DNA of 64,000 nucleotides from Acrocarpospora macrocephala (GTDB taxonomy: Bacteria > Actinomycetota > Actinomycetes > Streptosporangiales > Streptosporangiaceae): positions 160,202 through 224,201 of the forward strand of contig NZ_BLAE01000010.1 in NCBI RefSeq assembly GCF_009687865.1. Direction: 5' to 3'. The notes under the pieces were generated by a model, which ran no database searches, was not told the DNA's origin, and was given only the letters and a program-made list of their open reading frames with translations. The first letter of the stretch is position 1. Every line of letters begins with the position of its first letter. Shown one piece after another: positions 53,501-62,008 of the stretch. Both the position numbers and the translations under genes were made by a program.

Positions 53501-55338
53501 ACGCGCTGCTCGACCACCTGGGCGCCGTGGCCTATCGCACCGGATCGGCGGCGACCACGCCGGAGCACCGCGTCGCGCAGGAGGCACTGCTGGACGCCCT
53601 GGTCGAGGCCGGTCTGCCCGTGACAGCCGACCCGTCCCGGTGGCGCCGTATCACCGTGCACCTGTCCAAGGGGCACCTGACCGGGCCCGACGGCGACTGG
53701 CGCGACGGCAACTGGCTCGGCGTCCTGCCGCTGGACGGCGGCGCGTACCTCGTCTTCGTCGCCTTCGAGTCGCCCGGCGACGCCGGGGCCCGGTGGACCG
53801 CGCTGTTCCATGACCCGACCGGGCGGTTCGAGGTGCCCCCGCCGTACACGCTGCTCTCCTCCGCCCCGGTCGGCGAGGATCGTCCGCAGGGGTGGCTGGA
53901 GTCGTTCCGCGCCGAACTGGCCGCGCACGGGCCCGCGCCTTGGCGGCCGGCGGCGGCCGAGGAGTTCGCCCGGCTCACCGGTGTCTCCCTGACGCTGGCC
54001 CGGCTCGTCGTGGCGGGGCTGCCGTCCGTGGACGCGTACGACCACTCCTTCCTCGCCAAGGAGACCCGCACCATGATCGGCTTGAAGCTGGCCGACGCCG
54101 CCATCGCCCGCGACGAGCTACGCGGGGTCGACGCCGAAGTCCGGCGGGCGATCGTCGCCGCGCTGCTGCCACCAGAGCCCGCCCGGCTCTGGAGCGACGG
54201 CCCCGACGTCGCCGCGGCGGCGGCCATCTGGAACGACAGAATCGGCCCTCAGGCGTTGATCCCCGAATGGCTGCTCGGCGAGGCGTCCCGCGCGGTCAAG
54301 ACCGGCTGGAACACCGGACGCGCGCTACGCGCCCTCATCGATCCGGCTGGCGAGCCGGAGCTCAGCCGCGACCTGCTCTGGGCCGTCCAGGGCGACCGCG
54401 CCACGCCCGCCGACGACAACGCCATCGGCTTCTCGTCCGGCACGCTGTGCATGGCCGTCACCATGGCGGGCTGGCTCGCGCACCGGCTTCCCGCGGGCGA
54501 TCCGATCAGGGCGGCGCTGCCGGGTGCGCTGGCCGCGGTACGCGCCCGGTTGGCCAACCCCGACCTGATGCTCGACCTGAACCGGTATGTCGACCTGGTC
54601 GCCTTCCGCAAGGCGGCCGGCACGCCCACCCAGACCGGCAACGGGTACGAAAGGTACGGCGCGGTCATCATGGCCACCCACGACGACCGGCCCTCGCCCG
54701 CCATCCGCACGTCTCTCCTGGACGCGGCCGGTGACGACCCGTACCTGCGGGCCCTCCTCGGATCGGAGGCGCCGTTCCCGGTCGAGCTGACGCTACGCAC
54801 CGCCCGTGACCCGCGCTTCGAGGCCCTCCTGGCCAGCCCCGTCGCCGGAGAAGGCGCCGGGGAAGGCTGCGCCGACGGCATCTGGTGGCCGCAGGATCCC
54901 GCACGGTCCGTGCCGTCCCTGGTCGTCGAGGTGGCCAAGGAACACGGGCTGGGCGAGGACGCCGCCACCGCATACCTGATGCTGCTGGCCATGCCCGATC
55001 CCACCGACCGCAACGTGGCCCGCTGGACCGGCTGGAAGCCCGCCCGGCTCAAGTCCGCCCACGCCGAGCTGGCCGCGACCGACCTGGTCGTCCAGGCCAC
55101 CCGGGAGCGGGCGGGACGATCGTTGTTCCTGCCCGGCGGGTGGGCCGTGCTCGCCGCGCCGCGGCTGCCGGTGGAGCAGTGGAAGCTGCCGTTGTTCGAG
55201 GCGGCGGGGCCGCAGGGGGCGCCGCTGGTCCCGCTCGAACCCGTCGCCGACCTGTACGCCCGGGCTTGGAGACGGGTGCGGGATGGGGACGTGCCGCGGT
55301 TCGAGGAGCTCAAGGTAAAGCGTGGCCCCCGCCGCTGA
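50497..55338 (+). CDS. giant uncharacterised protein with propeller-like middle region (MoxR-VWA module scaffold)
   Basis: 1,613 residues from the GTG at 50497, which overlaps the preceding stop. No signal peptide or clear membrane helix. The first ~560 residues are helical and Ala/Leu/Arg-rich. Residues about 565-870 hold repeated Trp/Tyr/Gly-rich strands (WGDVGYHYVDGDLLVYW, FRGYWHTSADRIHSIEAQ, GVSYWVWTWDGSDYN, LRGEDLSGRTVTL) that read like beta-propeller blades. The last ~700 residues are again mixed helical, ending FEELKVKRGPRR. It is probably a large scaffold or substrate-recognition protein working with the downstream AAA+ and VWA proteins. I do not recognise a catalytic motif. It may be distantly related to the long N-terminal part of YehI-type proteins. 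Confidence 0.75.
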   Translation: MSERADGHGNEEVLRAGAILPPGTEGAGESAVPMTARRYHHPGLDGRVVVRLVAAELGAAEDLAAGFLGLEPDGEPSVVGFGLRRSLGFPEWVLARHPGDGHHALAVVPELERVARQAKSKPKNALDGYHQLAGRLAASVPHFLPTFYEQAGRVFIGVENATYAAQMFASARRSEAEHGLTVDEDRLDAVFLEFALAGALPVKVLSGHARELAARVPADEALRRFSRLCVRRTAGGLPPSAQMANDLRRLARAAGVDADAAEQAYLGELLGLPATLRAATGWWKAHRTAIAALAERDPEARATLLTVMPQTRDAELAGVWLDILQSSGATEELISGQAPADGVSGWLQRFLTARNAAWGLPPRLPVLYSLVERAADRLRAELAGSSTTLTDPYDVDLLDLLLALGLPVAGPGEHDSLRLEHWAQGEGQRDLTALAADGRFTPPFQRAADGFSGDADALRAVRLLAASTGGRPMLAEWVRKVATRSSAAGLPDLPDALRRLSWLPGEAVVLAEDEVRRAAAADLSPVLARTLRAGIFDELGWPAWEEAAATLVPRKDVDDIVVADAWPHLIVAGATQVRVLGHERTVLTHDLRIPPNDLWGDVGYHYVDGDLLVYWHSRAADDGFRGYWHTSADRIHSIEAQNHSTRGSRMDWYRGDDPVTLALPGGGRATGLGVLHPGDTTLPSEQSVITDGVSYWVWTWDGSDYNSAGWHEYDPVGGHHGRKSTPAFFTDVPAGTTFHRGWLLPAPAEEPTPAGVPVGGLLGWRVTRLPDGSLRGEDLSGRTVTLPPDSGSPVRALAFPGTDQLVAVVKGSYQVKLVDADGVLTATAKTDAAPGPFAQGTLILPPLRHWHCLRPRDPEGSAALRELSLDRAARLLAAAGAEDLPARIRELLPQVSHDGLVAGIAGIVRFAAVQQAALNAVAARLGEALAGGHHRQAPAGPTDYELQQALSGLGVASTSWRHGVDGAFQQIRLAQAPAESPGVAGGIHLDRPELPHSTLRWDALLDHLGAVAYRTGSAATTPEHRVAQEALLDALVEAGLPVTADPSRWRRITVHLSKGHLTGPDGDWRDGNWLGVLPLDGGAYLVFVAFESPGDAGARWTALFHDPTGRFEVPPPYTLLSSAPVGEDRPQGWLESFRAELAAHGPAPWRPAAAEEFARLTGVSLTLARLVVAGLPSVDAYDHSFLAKETRTMIGLKLADAAIARDELRGVDAEVRRAIVAALLPPEPARLWSDGPDVAAAAAIWNDRIGPQALIPEWLLGEASRAVKTGWNTGRALRALIDPAGEPELSRDLLWAVQGDRATPADDNAIGFSSGTLCMAVTMAGWLAHRLPAGDPIRAALPGALAAVRARLANPDLMLDLNRYVDLVAFRKAAGTPTQTGNGYERYGAVIMATHDDRPSPAIRTSLLDAAGDDPYLRALLGSEAPFPVELTLRTARDPRFEALLASPVAGEGAGEGCADGIWWPQDPARSVPSLVVEVAKEHGLGEDAATAYLMLLAMPDPTDRNVARWTGWKPARLKSAHAELAATDLVVQATRERAGRSLFLPGGWAVLAAPRLPVEQWKLPLFEAAGPQGAPLVPLEPVADLYARAWRRVRDGDVPRFEELKVKRGPRR

Positions 55339-55378
55339 CCTGCACCCATTCACCATCACGCAGAGGACTTCTCTCCCC

Positions 55379-56509
55379 ATGACCTTGACCGAGAATCGGG
55401 TTCCCCCGGCCCGGCAGGCGCTGCCGGCCGAGGAACGCCATGCCGCCGAACTCGCCTTCCTCGCCACCCACGACTCCGGCCCGCGCCCGCCCGGCTGGGC
55501 GCTGACCCCGCGCGCGGTCGTGACCTTCATCTGCGGCAGCGGCGACCAGACCCTGGACGGCCGGATGAAGGTGGCGCCCAAGTTCGTCGGCGAACGCGCC
55601 CTCGTCGAACGCTGCGTCGTCACCCTCGCCGGAGAACGCGGCCTGCTCCTGGTCGGCGAACCCGGCACCGCCAAGTCGATGCTCTCCGAACTGCTGGCCG
55701 CCGCCGTGTGCGGCACGAGCGCGCTCACCGTCCAGGGCACCGCCGGCACGACCGAGGACGCCTTCCGCTACGGCTGGAACTACGCCCTTCTCCTCGCCCA
55801 GGGCCCCAGCCGGGCCGCGCTCGTCGACTCGCCCGTGCTCACCGCCATGCGCTCCGGCCGCGTCGTCCGGGTGGAGGAGATTACCCGCTGCCTGCCCGAA
55901 GTCCAGGACGCGCTCGTGTCGATCCTGTCCGACCGGCGGGTCAGCGTGCCCGAGCTCGCCGGGACCGAGGACGCGCAGGTCGCGGCGGTGCCCGGGTTCA
56001 CGGTGATCGGCACCGCCAACCTGCGCGACCGCGGCGTCTCGGAGATGTCGGCGGCGCTCAAGCGGCGCTTCAACTTCGAGACCGTGGATCCCATCTCCGA
56101 CGCCGACGCCGAGACCGCCCTGGTGCGCCGCCAGGCCACGGCCGTCGTGGCACGGGCCGGCGCGGCCTTCGGGGTGGACGACGCCGTGCTCGACGCCCTG
56201 GTCACCGTCTTCCGCGACCTGCGCTCCGGCCGCTCCGCGGAGGGCTGGGACGTGGAACGCCCCGGCACCGTCATGTCCACGGCCGAGGCCGTGCAGGTGG
56301 CGGCCTCGCTGGGGGTGGCGGCGGCTTATCTGCCCAGCGGCGACGTGCTGGACCTGGTGCCCGGTCATCTGCTGGGGGTGGTGCGCAAGGACGACCCGGC
56401 GGACCACGGACGGCTGCTGGGGTATTGGGATGGGCCGGTGCGCAGGCGCGCCGAGGACGGGTCGGCGATGTGGCGCCGGCTGTGGGACCTGCGGGAGAAC
56501 CTCCGGTGA
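55379..56509 (+). CDS. MoxR-family AAA+ ATPase (YehL-like)
   Basis: 376 residues. Walker A GEPGTAKS at 93-100, Walker B region VVRVEEITRC at 162-171, sensor 1 GTANLRD with Asn214, and Arg fingers in ALKRRFNF (Arg229/230), followed by a MoxR-type helical lid. MoxR ATPases form rings that act as chaperones with VWA partner proteins. The ATG at 55379 is chosen by homology; a GTG at 55322 would overlap the preceding gene. The downstream neighbour encodes a VWA domain, as expected for a MoxR pair, and its GTG overlaps this stop (GTGA). Confidence 0.88.
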   Translation: MTLTENRVPPARQALPAEERHAAELAFLATHDSGPRPPGWALTPRAVVTFICGSGDQTLDGRMKVAPKFVGERALVERCVVTLAGERGLLLVGEPGTAKSMLSELLAAAVCGTSALTVQGTAGTTEDAFRYGWNYALLLAQGPSRAALVDSPVLTAMRSGRVVRVEEITRCLPEVQDALVSILSDRRVSVPELAGTEDAQVAAVPGFTVIGTANLRDRGVSEMSAALKRRFNFETVDPISDADAETALVRRQATAVVARAGAAFGVDDAVLDALVTVFRDLRSGRSAEGWDVERPGTVMSTAEAVQVAASLGVAAAYLPSGDVLDLVPGHLLGVVRKDDPADHGRLLGYWDGPVRRRAEDGSAMWRRLWDLRENLR

Positions 56510-59500
56510 CGCCTCAGGATCCGCGGGAGGCGGTGGCCGCGCTGGCGGCCTCGGCGCGGCCGTACCTGCTGGGAGTCCGGCACCACAGCCCCGCGCTGGG
56601 CGTGGTGCTGCCCGCGCTGCTGGAATCCGCCGACGCCGAGGTGGTGTGCGTCGAGTTGCCGGCGGACTTCCAGCCCTGGCTCGCGTACCTGGCCGACCCG
56701 GGCACCCATGCCCCGGTAGCGCTGGCCGGGGCGCGGGGGGACGGAGGGCTGGCGTTCTATCCGTTCGCCGACTTCTCGCCCGAGCTGGTGGCCATCCGGT
56801 GGGCCTGGAAGCGCGGGATCGACGTGATCTGCTGCGACCTCCCGCTGTCCGACGCCGGCTGGCACACCCCCGGCACGGTCCCGGACGGCGGGGCCGGGGA
56901 AAGCTCACGGGGCGTCTCCTTCGCCGACGCGCTGGCCGCGTCCGGCACCGGTCGCGACGGCGACGACATGTGGGACCGCGCCGTCGAGGTCCTCGCCCCC
57001 GGCTGCGACCCCGAGGCCGTCCGCCGGGCCGCCCTCGGGGTCGGCTGGGCGCTGCGCCGCGACGCGGAGGCAGCGGGCGGCGTGCCCGCGATGGACCTGG
57101 CCCGCGAGGCCCACATGCGACAGGTCGTCACGGCCGCCGCAGCCGGTGGCCGCCGCGTCGCGGCCGTGATCGGCGCCTTCCACGCCGCCGCGCTGACACC
57201 GTCCGGCGCCCCGTCCCCTGACTCGGCCGCCTTCCCGCCGCCGGCTTCGCGTCCGCCCGTCACGTCGCTCGTGCCCTACGCGTTCGACCTGCTCGACTCC
57301 CGGTCCGGTTACCCGGCCGGCATCCGGGACCCGCGCTGGCAGCAGGCGGTGTTCGCGGCCGGGGGCGATCCCGGGAAGGTCCGGGACGGCGCCGCGCGCG
57401 CCATCACCGACCTGTGCCGGGAACTGCGCTCAGCCGGGCACACCGCGGGCACCGGCGAGGCCGTCGAGACGTTGCGGCTCGCCTGCGATCTGGCCCGCCT
57501 GCGCGGGCTGCCCGCGCCCGGGCGTGGTGAGCTGCTGGAGGCGGTGACGACCGTGCTCGGCCAGGGCGAGCCGCTCGGCCGGGGACGGGCCCTGGCGCGA
57601 GCGCTGGACACCGTGTTCGTCGGCACCGAGCGGGGCAGGACCGCGCCCGGCACGCCACGTTCCGGACTTGGGCCCGCCGCCGAGAGCGATCTCGCCGCGC
57701 TGCGCCTCCCGTGTCCCGGCAACCCCGAGCCCAGGGAAGTCCGCCTCGAGCCGCTCCGCTCCGATCTGGACGCCCGCCGCGAGGTCGTACTGCAGCGCCT
57801 GCACGTCTGCGGCGTCAACTACGGCGAGCCGGTCGAGGTGATCGGAACGGGCGACGGCGCCGCGCTCACCACCAGGTGGCGGCTGGCCTGGACCCCCGCG
57901 GTCCCGGCTCTGCTGGACCTGGCGGGCGTCCGCGGCGTGACCCTCGCCCAGGCGGCGGACGGGACGCTGCGCGAGACGTACCGCCGCGAGTCCGCGGACG
58001 GCGGGCCGACCTGCGCCCTCATCCTCTCCGGCCTGCGCGCCGCCGCCGATTGCGACCTGCCCGGCCTGGTCACCGACCGCCTCGCCGACGCCGCCGTCAC
58101 GCTGCCCGCCACCGCCACCCTCGCCGAACTGCTCGAGGCCCTCGACCTGCTGGACGCGCTACGCCGGCAGCACCTGCCCGGCACCACGCCCGAGAGCCGC
58201 GAGCGCGCCACCGAACTGTCCGGCGCCCTCCTGGACGCCGCGGTACGCGCTCTGCCGGGCCTGGCGGGCAGCGACCGGCCGGAAGACGCGGTCGCCCTGG
58301 TCGCCCTCGCCTTCCGGGTCGGTGAGGAACGCCTGGGCCTGCGGATGGACGACGCTCTGGCCATGCTCGCGGGTACCGCCTCGCCCCTCGTCCAGGGTGC
58401 GGCCCTGGCCGCCCGGGTGCTGCTGGACCTGGACCGCCCGTCCTCGCTCGGAGACCGGGCGGCCGGCTGGGTCGACGCCGCGACCGGGCCAGATGGCCGC
58501 CTCCGGCTGGACCGGCTGCTGACCGGCGTGCTCACGGCCGCAGGTCCGCTGCTCCAGTCGGCCCCCGCCGCGCTCGACCCGCTCATGGACCGGGTGGACG
58601 GGCTCACGGACAAGGAGTTCCTGGACCGTCTGCCCGCGTTGCGCGGCGGATTCGACACGCTCGACCCGGCGGGACGTACCCGCCTGCTGGAGGTTGTCTC
58701 CGAGCGGCTGGGCGACCGGCCCGACCTGGCTCTGGGGGCTCCACCGTCGCTGCTGGCCCTCTGGACGGCCGCCGACGCCGCCGGACTGGACTCCCTGCGA
58801 ACCCTACGACTCCCGATCCCGGCTCTGTTCGACGCCCCGGAGCCGACCGTCTCCGCCCCGCCCACCGACGCGTCCGGGCGTGCGGCCGCCGGGAACGACG
58901 CTCCGCGGCGGCTGCGTCCGGCGGACCGGTGGCGGCTGCTGCTCGGCCGGGAGTCCGAACGGCTACCGGCAGGCGCCCGCTCGTACGCCCGTGCCCTGGA
59001 CGAACTGTACGGAGCGGGCCGCGGCGAAGGCTCGAACGACTTCGGGGCCGCTCCAGGGGACGGGGGCGGCAGGGAGGCCCCGTTCCCCACGGCACGCGAG
59101 TGGTCGCAGGAGCTGGAGGCGCTGTTCGGCACCCGGGTTCGCGAGGAGGTCCTGGCCCGCGCCGTCGACGCCGGACGCACCGACGTGCTGGCCGAGCTCG
59201 ACCCCGCCTCCGTCCGGCCGTCCGTGGAGCTGCTGGCCTCCGTGCTGTCCCTGGTCGGCGGCCTGCCGGAGCAGCAGGTGGCCAAGCTGCGCCCGCTCGT
59301 ACGCCGCCTGGTGGACGAGCTGACCCGCGAGCTCGCCACCCGCCTGCGGCCCACCCTGACCGGGCTGGCCACGCCGCGCCCGACCCGCCGCCCCGGCGGC
59401 AGGCTGGATCTCCCGCGCACGCTGCGCGCCAATCTGTCCCTCGCGCGGCGCCTGGACGACGGACGGCTCGTGGTGATGCCGGAACGGCCGGTGTTCAGCA

Positions 59501-60027
59501 CGCGTTCCCGTCAGCAGGCCGATTGGCGGCTGATCCTGGTGGTGGACGTGTCCGGCTCCATGGAGGCGTCCGTGGTCTGGTCGGCGCTGACGGCGGCGGT
59601 GCTGGCGGGCGTTCCGGCATTGTCCACGCACTTCCTGGCGTTCTCCACGCAGGTGATCGACTTGACGCACCGGGTCAGCGACCCGTTGTCCCTGCTGCTG
59701 GAGGTGCGCGTCGGCGGCGGCACCCACATCGCCACCGGGCTCGCGCAGGCCCGCAGGCTGGTCACGGTCCCGAGCCGCACGCTCGTCGTGGTCGTCAGTG
59801 ACTTCGAGGAGGGCTACCCGATCGGCGGCCTGCTCGGCGAGGTACGAGCGCTGATCACCTCCGGCGTGCACGTGCTGGGGTGCGCCGCGCTGGACGACAG
59901 CGGCGTGCCCCGTTACTCGATTCCCGTCGCCCAGCAACTCGTCGCGGCCGGTATGCCCGTCGCCGCCCTCAGCCCGCTCGCCCTCGCCCGATGGGTGGGC
60001 GACCGCCTCCGCGGAGAACACCGGTGA
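56506..60027 (+). CDS. DUF5682-VWA fusion protein (YehM-YehP-like)
   Basis: 1,173 residues. The N-terminal part has GVRHHSPALG (His26, His27), VVCVELPADFQPWL and later AAVIGAFHAAAL, the pattern of DUF5682/YehM; the paired-His and GAFH motifs recall EreA/TraB-like folds, which is an inference. The last ~200 residues are a VWA domain with the MIDAS motif DVSGS (Asp1014 to Ser1018), GGGTHIATG and VVSDFEEGYP. In E. coli the two parts are separate genes of, as I recall, ~760 and ~380 residues, which add up to this length. The GTG at 56506 overlaps the MoxR stop. A long upstream open extension in this frame is not coding. Confidence 0.82.
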   Translation: MTPQDPREAVAALAASARPYLLGVRHHSPALGVVLPALLESADAEVVCVELPADFQPWLAYLADPGTHAPVALAGARGDGGLAFYPFADFSPELVAIRWAWKRGIDVICCDLPLSDAGWHTPGTVPDGGAGESSRGVSFADALAASGTGRDGDDMWDRAVEVLAPGCDPEAVRRAALGVGWALRRDAEAAGGVPAMDLAREAHMRQVVTAAAAGGRRVAAVIGAFHAAALTPSGAPSPDSAAFPPPASRPPVTSLVPYAFDLLDSRSGYPAGIRDPRWQQAVFAAGGDPGKVRDGAARAITDLCRELRSAGHTAGTGEAVETLRLACDLARLRGLPAPGRGELLEAVTTVLGQGEPLGRGRALARALDTVFVGTERGRTAPGTPRSGLGPAAESDLAALRLPCPGNPEPREVRLEPLRSDLDARREVVLQRLHVCGVNYGEPVEVIGTGDGAALTTRWRLAWTPAVPALLDLAGVRGVTLAQAADGTLRETYRRESADGGPTCALILSGLRAAADCDLPGLVTDRLADAAVTLPATATLAELLEALDLLDALRRQHLPGTTPESRERATELSGALLDAAVRALPGLAGSDRPEDAVALVALAFRVGEERLGLRMDDALAMLAGTASPLVQGAALAARVLLDLDRPSSLGDRAAGWVDAATGPDGRLRLDRLLTGVLTAAGPLLQSAPAALDPLMDRVDGLTDKEFLDRLPALRGGFDTLDPAGRTRLLEVVSERLGDRPDLALGAPPSLLALWTAADAAGLDSLRTLRLPIPALFDAPEPTVSAPPTDASGRAAAGNDAPRRLRPADRWRLLLGRESERLPAGARSYARALDELYGAGRGEGSNDFGAAPGDGGGREAPFPTAREWSQELEALFGTRVREEVLARAVDAGRTDVLAELDPASVRPSVELLASVLSLVGGLPEQQVAKLRPLVRRLVDELTRELATRLRPTLTGLATPRPTRRPGGRLDLPRTLRANLSLARRLDDGRLVVMPERPVFSTRSRQQADWRLILVVDVSGSMEASVVWSALTAAVLAGVPALSTHFLAFSTQVIDLTHRVSDPLSLLLEVRVGGGTHIATGLAQARRLVTVPSRTLVVVVSDFEEGYPIGGLLGEVRALITSGVHVLGCAALDDSGVPRYSIPVAQQLVAAGMPVAALSPLALARWVGDRLRGEHR

Positions 60028-61991
60028 ATCCCCCCACATCAACCACCCCTGACGCTGTCGCTCCCACCGCGGGCTCCGCTGTCTCGCTGCCGCCGGTGGC
60101 CCCCGGCGTGGTCGCCGCCGCCGTCGAGGGCCTCACGTCGCGGCTCCGCAAGAAGCTGGACGCCGCGATCGAACAGTACGCCGCGCTGCCCGTCGAGGCC
60201 GGCGACGAGGGTATCCGGATCACCTGCGGTGAGGACGCGATCGTCACGCTCTCACCAGGGCCGGCTGGCGTGATCGCCGACGACCAGGCACGGTGCGGCT
60301 GCCTCCTTCAGCCTCGTTGCCTGCATCGCGCGGCCGTCCTGAGCGCATGCCCGATCGCGGACGGGCTCCCCCACCCGACCGCCGGCGGGGAAGAGGGGGT
60401 CACCGCGCCTGACGGCTCCTCCCCCACAGGTCCTGCTCCCGACCTCGTCGGTGGCACGCCGACTCACCCGACCGCCGCCGAGGCGCCCACGACGGCGACG
60501 GGGCCCGCGGCGGCGCAGGTGGCCGCCGCGTCCGGGCTGTGGGCCGCCGCCGCGGCCGTGCTGTCCGCCGGAGTGCCCGCCGCCGGCGCGGTGCCCCAGT
60601 CCGAGTTGCTGAGGGCCGCGCACACCGCCCGCCTGGCGGGGCTGCCCTGGGCGGCTGCCGCCGCGTTGCGAGTAGTACGGGGGTTGCGGGCCGCCCGCGC
60701 CCATCACCCCGGGCACCGCCTCGCCGACCTGGTGTGCGATCTGCGCGAACTGCTGCTCATCACGGGCAGGCTGGCCGGGGGCGATCCCGACCCGGCGCTG
60801 GTCGGCACCGTACGGCGCGACTACCAGCCTGGCGGGAGCCTGAAGGTGCACGGGGTGTTCAGGGAGCCGGTGATCAGCTCCACCGGCTACGGTGGCGTGG
60901 TGACGCACATGGTCACGGAGAACGGCCGCTGGTATTCGGTGGCCGACGTCAAACCGGGCGGATCGGCCCGCGCCCGTGGGGCCGCCACCGCGCCCGTCTC
61001 CATCTGCCCCGCCATGCTGAACCACTCCGAACTCGCCCGCACCGGACTGCTGATCGCCGGTGCCACCGTCTCCCCGGACGGCCGCCTCGGCGCGGGCAGG
61101 GACGTACGCGCCACCCCCGTCGCCGGTATGCCGTGGACGGAGGGCCCGATGGCGGCCCTGTTCGCCCGCCCGTTGGCGGAAGCGGCGGTCACCCGGCTCT
61201 CCGGCCACGCCTGGAGCGAGCAGGACACGGAGGAAAAGGCCCGCGAACCAGTCGGCTGCGACCTGGTCATCGTCGGCGCGGCGGGCGACCACGTACTGGC
61301 CCGCGAACTGCTCCCGTCCGAACGCTACGGCCCGTTGATCCGGCTCGTCCCGGCCAGTCAGCACTCCGAGCTGGCCCATGTCGACAACCTTCGGCGCCTC
61401 GCGTCCCGTCCAGGCCTGCTCGTCCGTGTGGTGGGCCGGGTGGCGCCCGGTCGGGTTGCCACGCTGCTCCCGCTGGCGGTCGGTCCGGTCCCCGGCACGA
61501 ACACGACGCTGCGCCTGCCCTCCGAATGGCAGGGCCACGCCGACCTCGGGTACGACCGTCTCCAGGGAGCCCACCTCCCGCCCCAGGACGCCCGCATGCC
61601 ACCCCCACCAGCAGACGACGAGGTGGATCCGGTGGCCAGCGCGCCGCTCTGGCGGGTACGCAGGCTGATCGAGCTGGCCGTCTCCGGCGGCAGACGGGCG
61701 GTCGCCGAATCGGCTCGCAACGGCGACTCCCATGCCCCGCTGCGCAGCGCCGGCTTCCAGGCCGCCGCCGACCTGGTCACCGCGCTCACCGCCGAGGCCG
61801 ACCGCCGAGGCCGTGACGCGTTCGGACGGTTGACGGATCCAGGACCCGACCGATACGCGTGGGCGTGGGTGGCCGCCGCGACCCACCTCGCTACCGCGGA
61901 ACGGGCCATGATCCAGGCCTCCTGGCAAGGAGACCACGCCCTCCGAGCGCGGGCACTCAACCTCGTCGCCGACAACAGGCCCGCGACATAG
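60024..61991 (+). CDS. SWIM zinc-finger protein (YehQ-like)
   Basis: 655 residues from the GTG at 60024, overlapping the preceding stop (GTGA). The SWIM motif CxCx5CxH is Cys91, Cys93, Cys99 and His101, in a strand-rich context EGIRITCGEDAIVTL. An Ala/Pro/Thr-rich linker of about 50 residues follows, then a large uncharacterised part (GSLKVHGVFREPVIS, YGPLIRLVPASQHSELAHVD). SWIM fingers bind nucleic acid or protein. Last gene of the module; its stop is 17 bases from the stop of the convergent gene at 62009. Confidence 0.82.
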   Translation: MNPPTSTTPDAVAPTAGSAVSLPPVAPGVVAAAVEGLTSRLRKKLDAAIEQYAALPVEAGDEGIRITCGEDAIVTLSPGPAGVIADDQARCGCLLQPRCLHRAAVLSACPIADGLPHPTAGGEEGVTAPDGSSPTGPAPDLVGGTPTHPTAAEAPTTATGPAAAQVAAASGLWAAAAAVLSAGVPAAGAVPQSELLRAAHTARLAGLPWAAAAALRVVRGLRAARAHHPGHRLADLVCDLRELLLITGRLAGGDPDPALVGTVRRDYQPGGSLKVHGVFREPVISSTGYGGVVTHMVTENGRWYSVADVKPGGSARARGAATAPVSICPAMLNHSELARTGLLIAGATVSPDGRLGAGRDVRATPVAGMPWTEGPMAALFARPLAEAAVTRLSGHAWSEQDTEEKAREPVGCDLVIVGAAGDHVLARELLPSERYGPLIRLVPASQHSELAHVDNLRRLASRPGLLVRVVGRVAPGRVATLLPLAVGPVPGTNTTLRLPSEWQGHADLGYDRLQGAHLPPQDARMPPPPADDEVDPVASAPLWRVRRLIELAVSGGRRAVAESARNGDSHAPLRSAGFQAAADLVTALTAEADRRGRDAFGRLTDPGPDRYAWAWVAAATHLATAERAMIQASWQGDHALRARALNLVADNRPAT

Positions 61992-62008
61992 TCGAGGTAC
62001 TTTCACGT

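Noticed and set aside
55708..56505. Open frame upstream of the DUF5682-VWA gene that could extend it by 266 residues
   Set aside because: It overlaps the MoxR gene, reads as Arg/Gly-rich shadow sequence, and the GTG at 56506 has the usual GTGA coupling.
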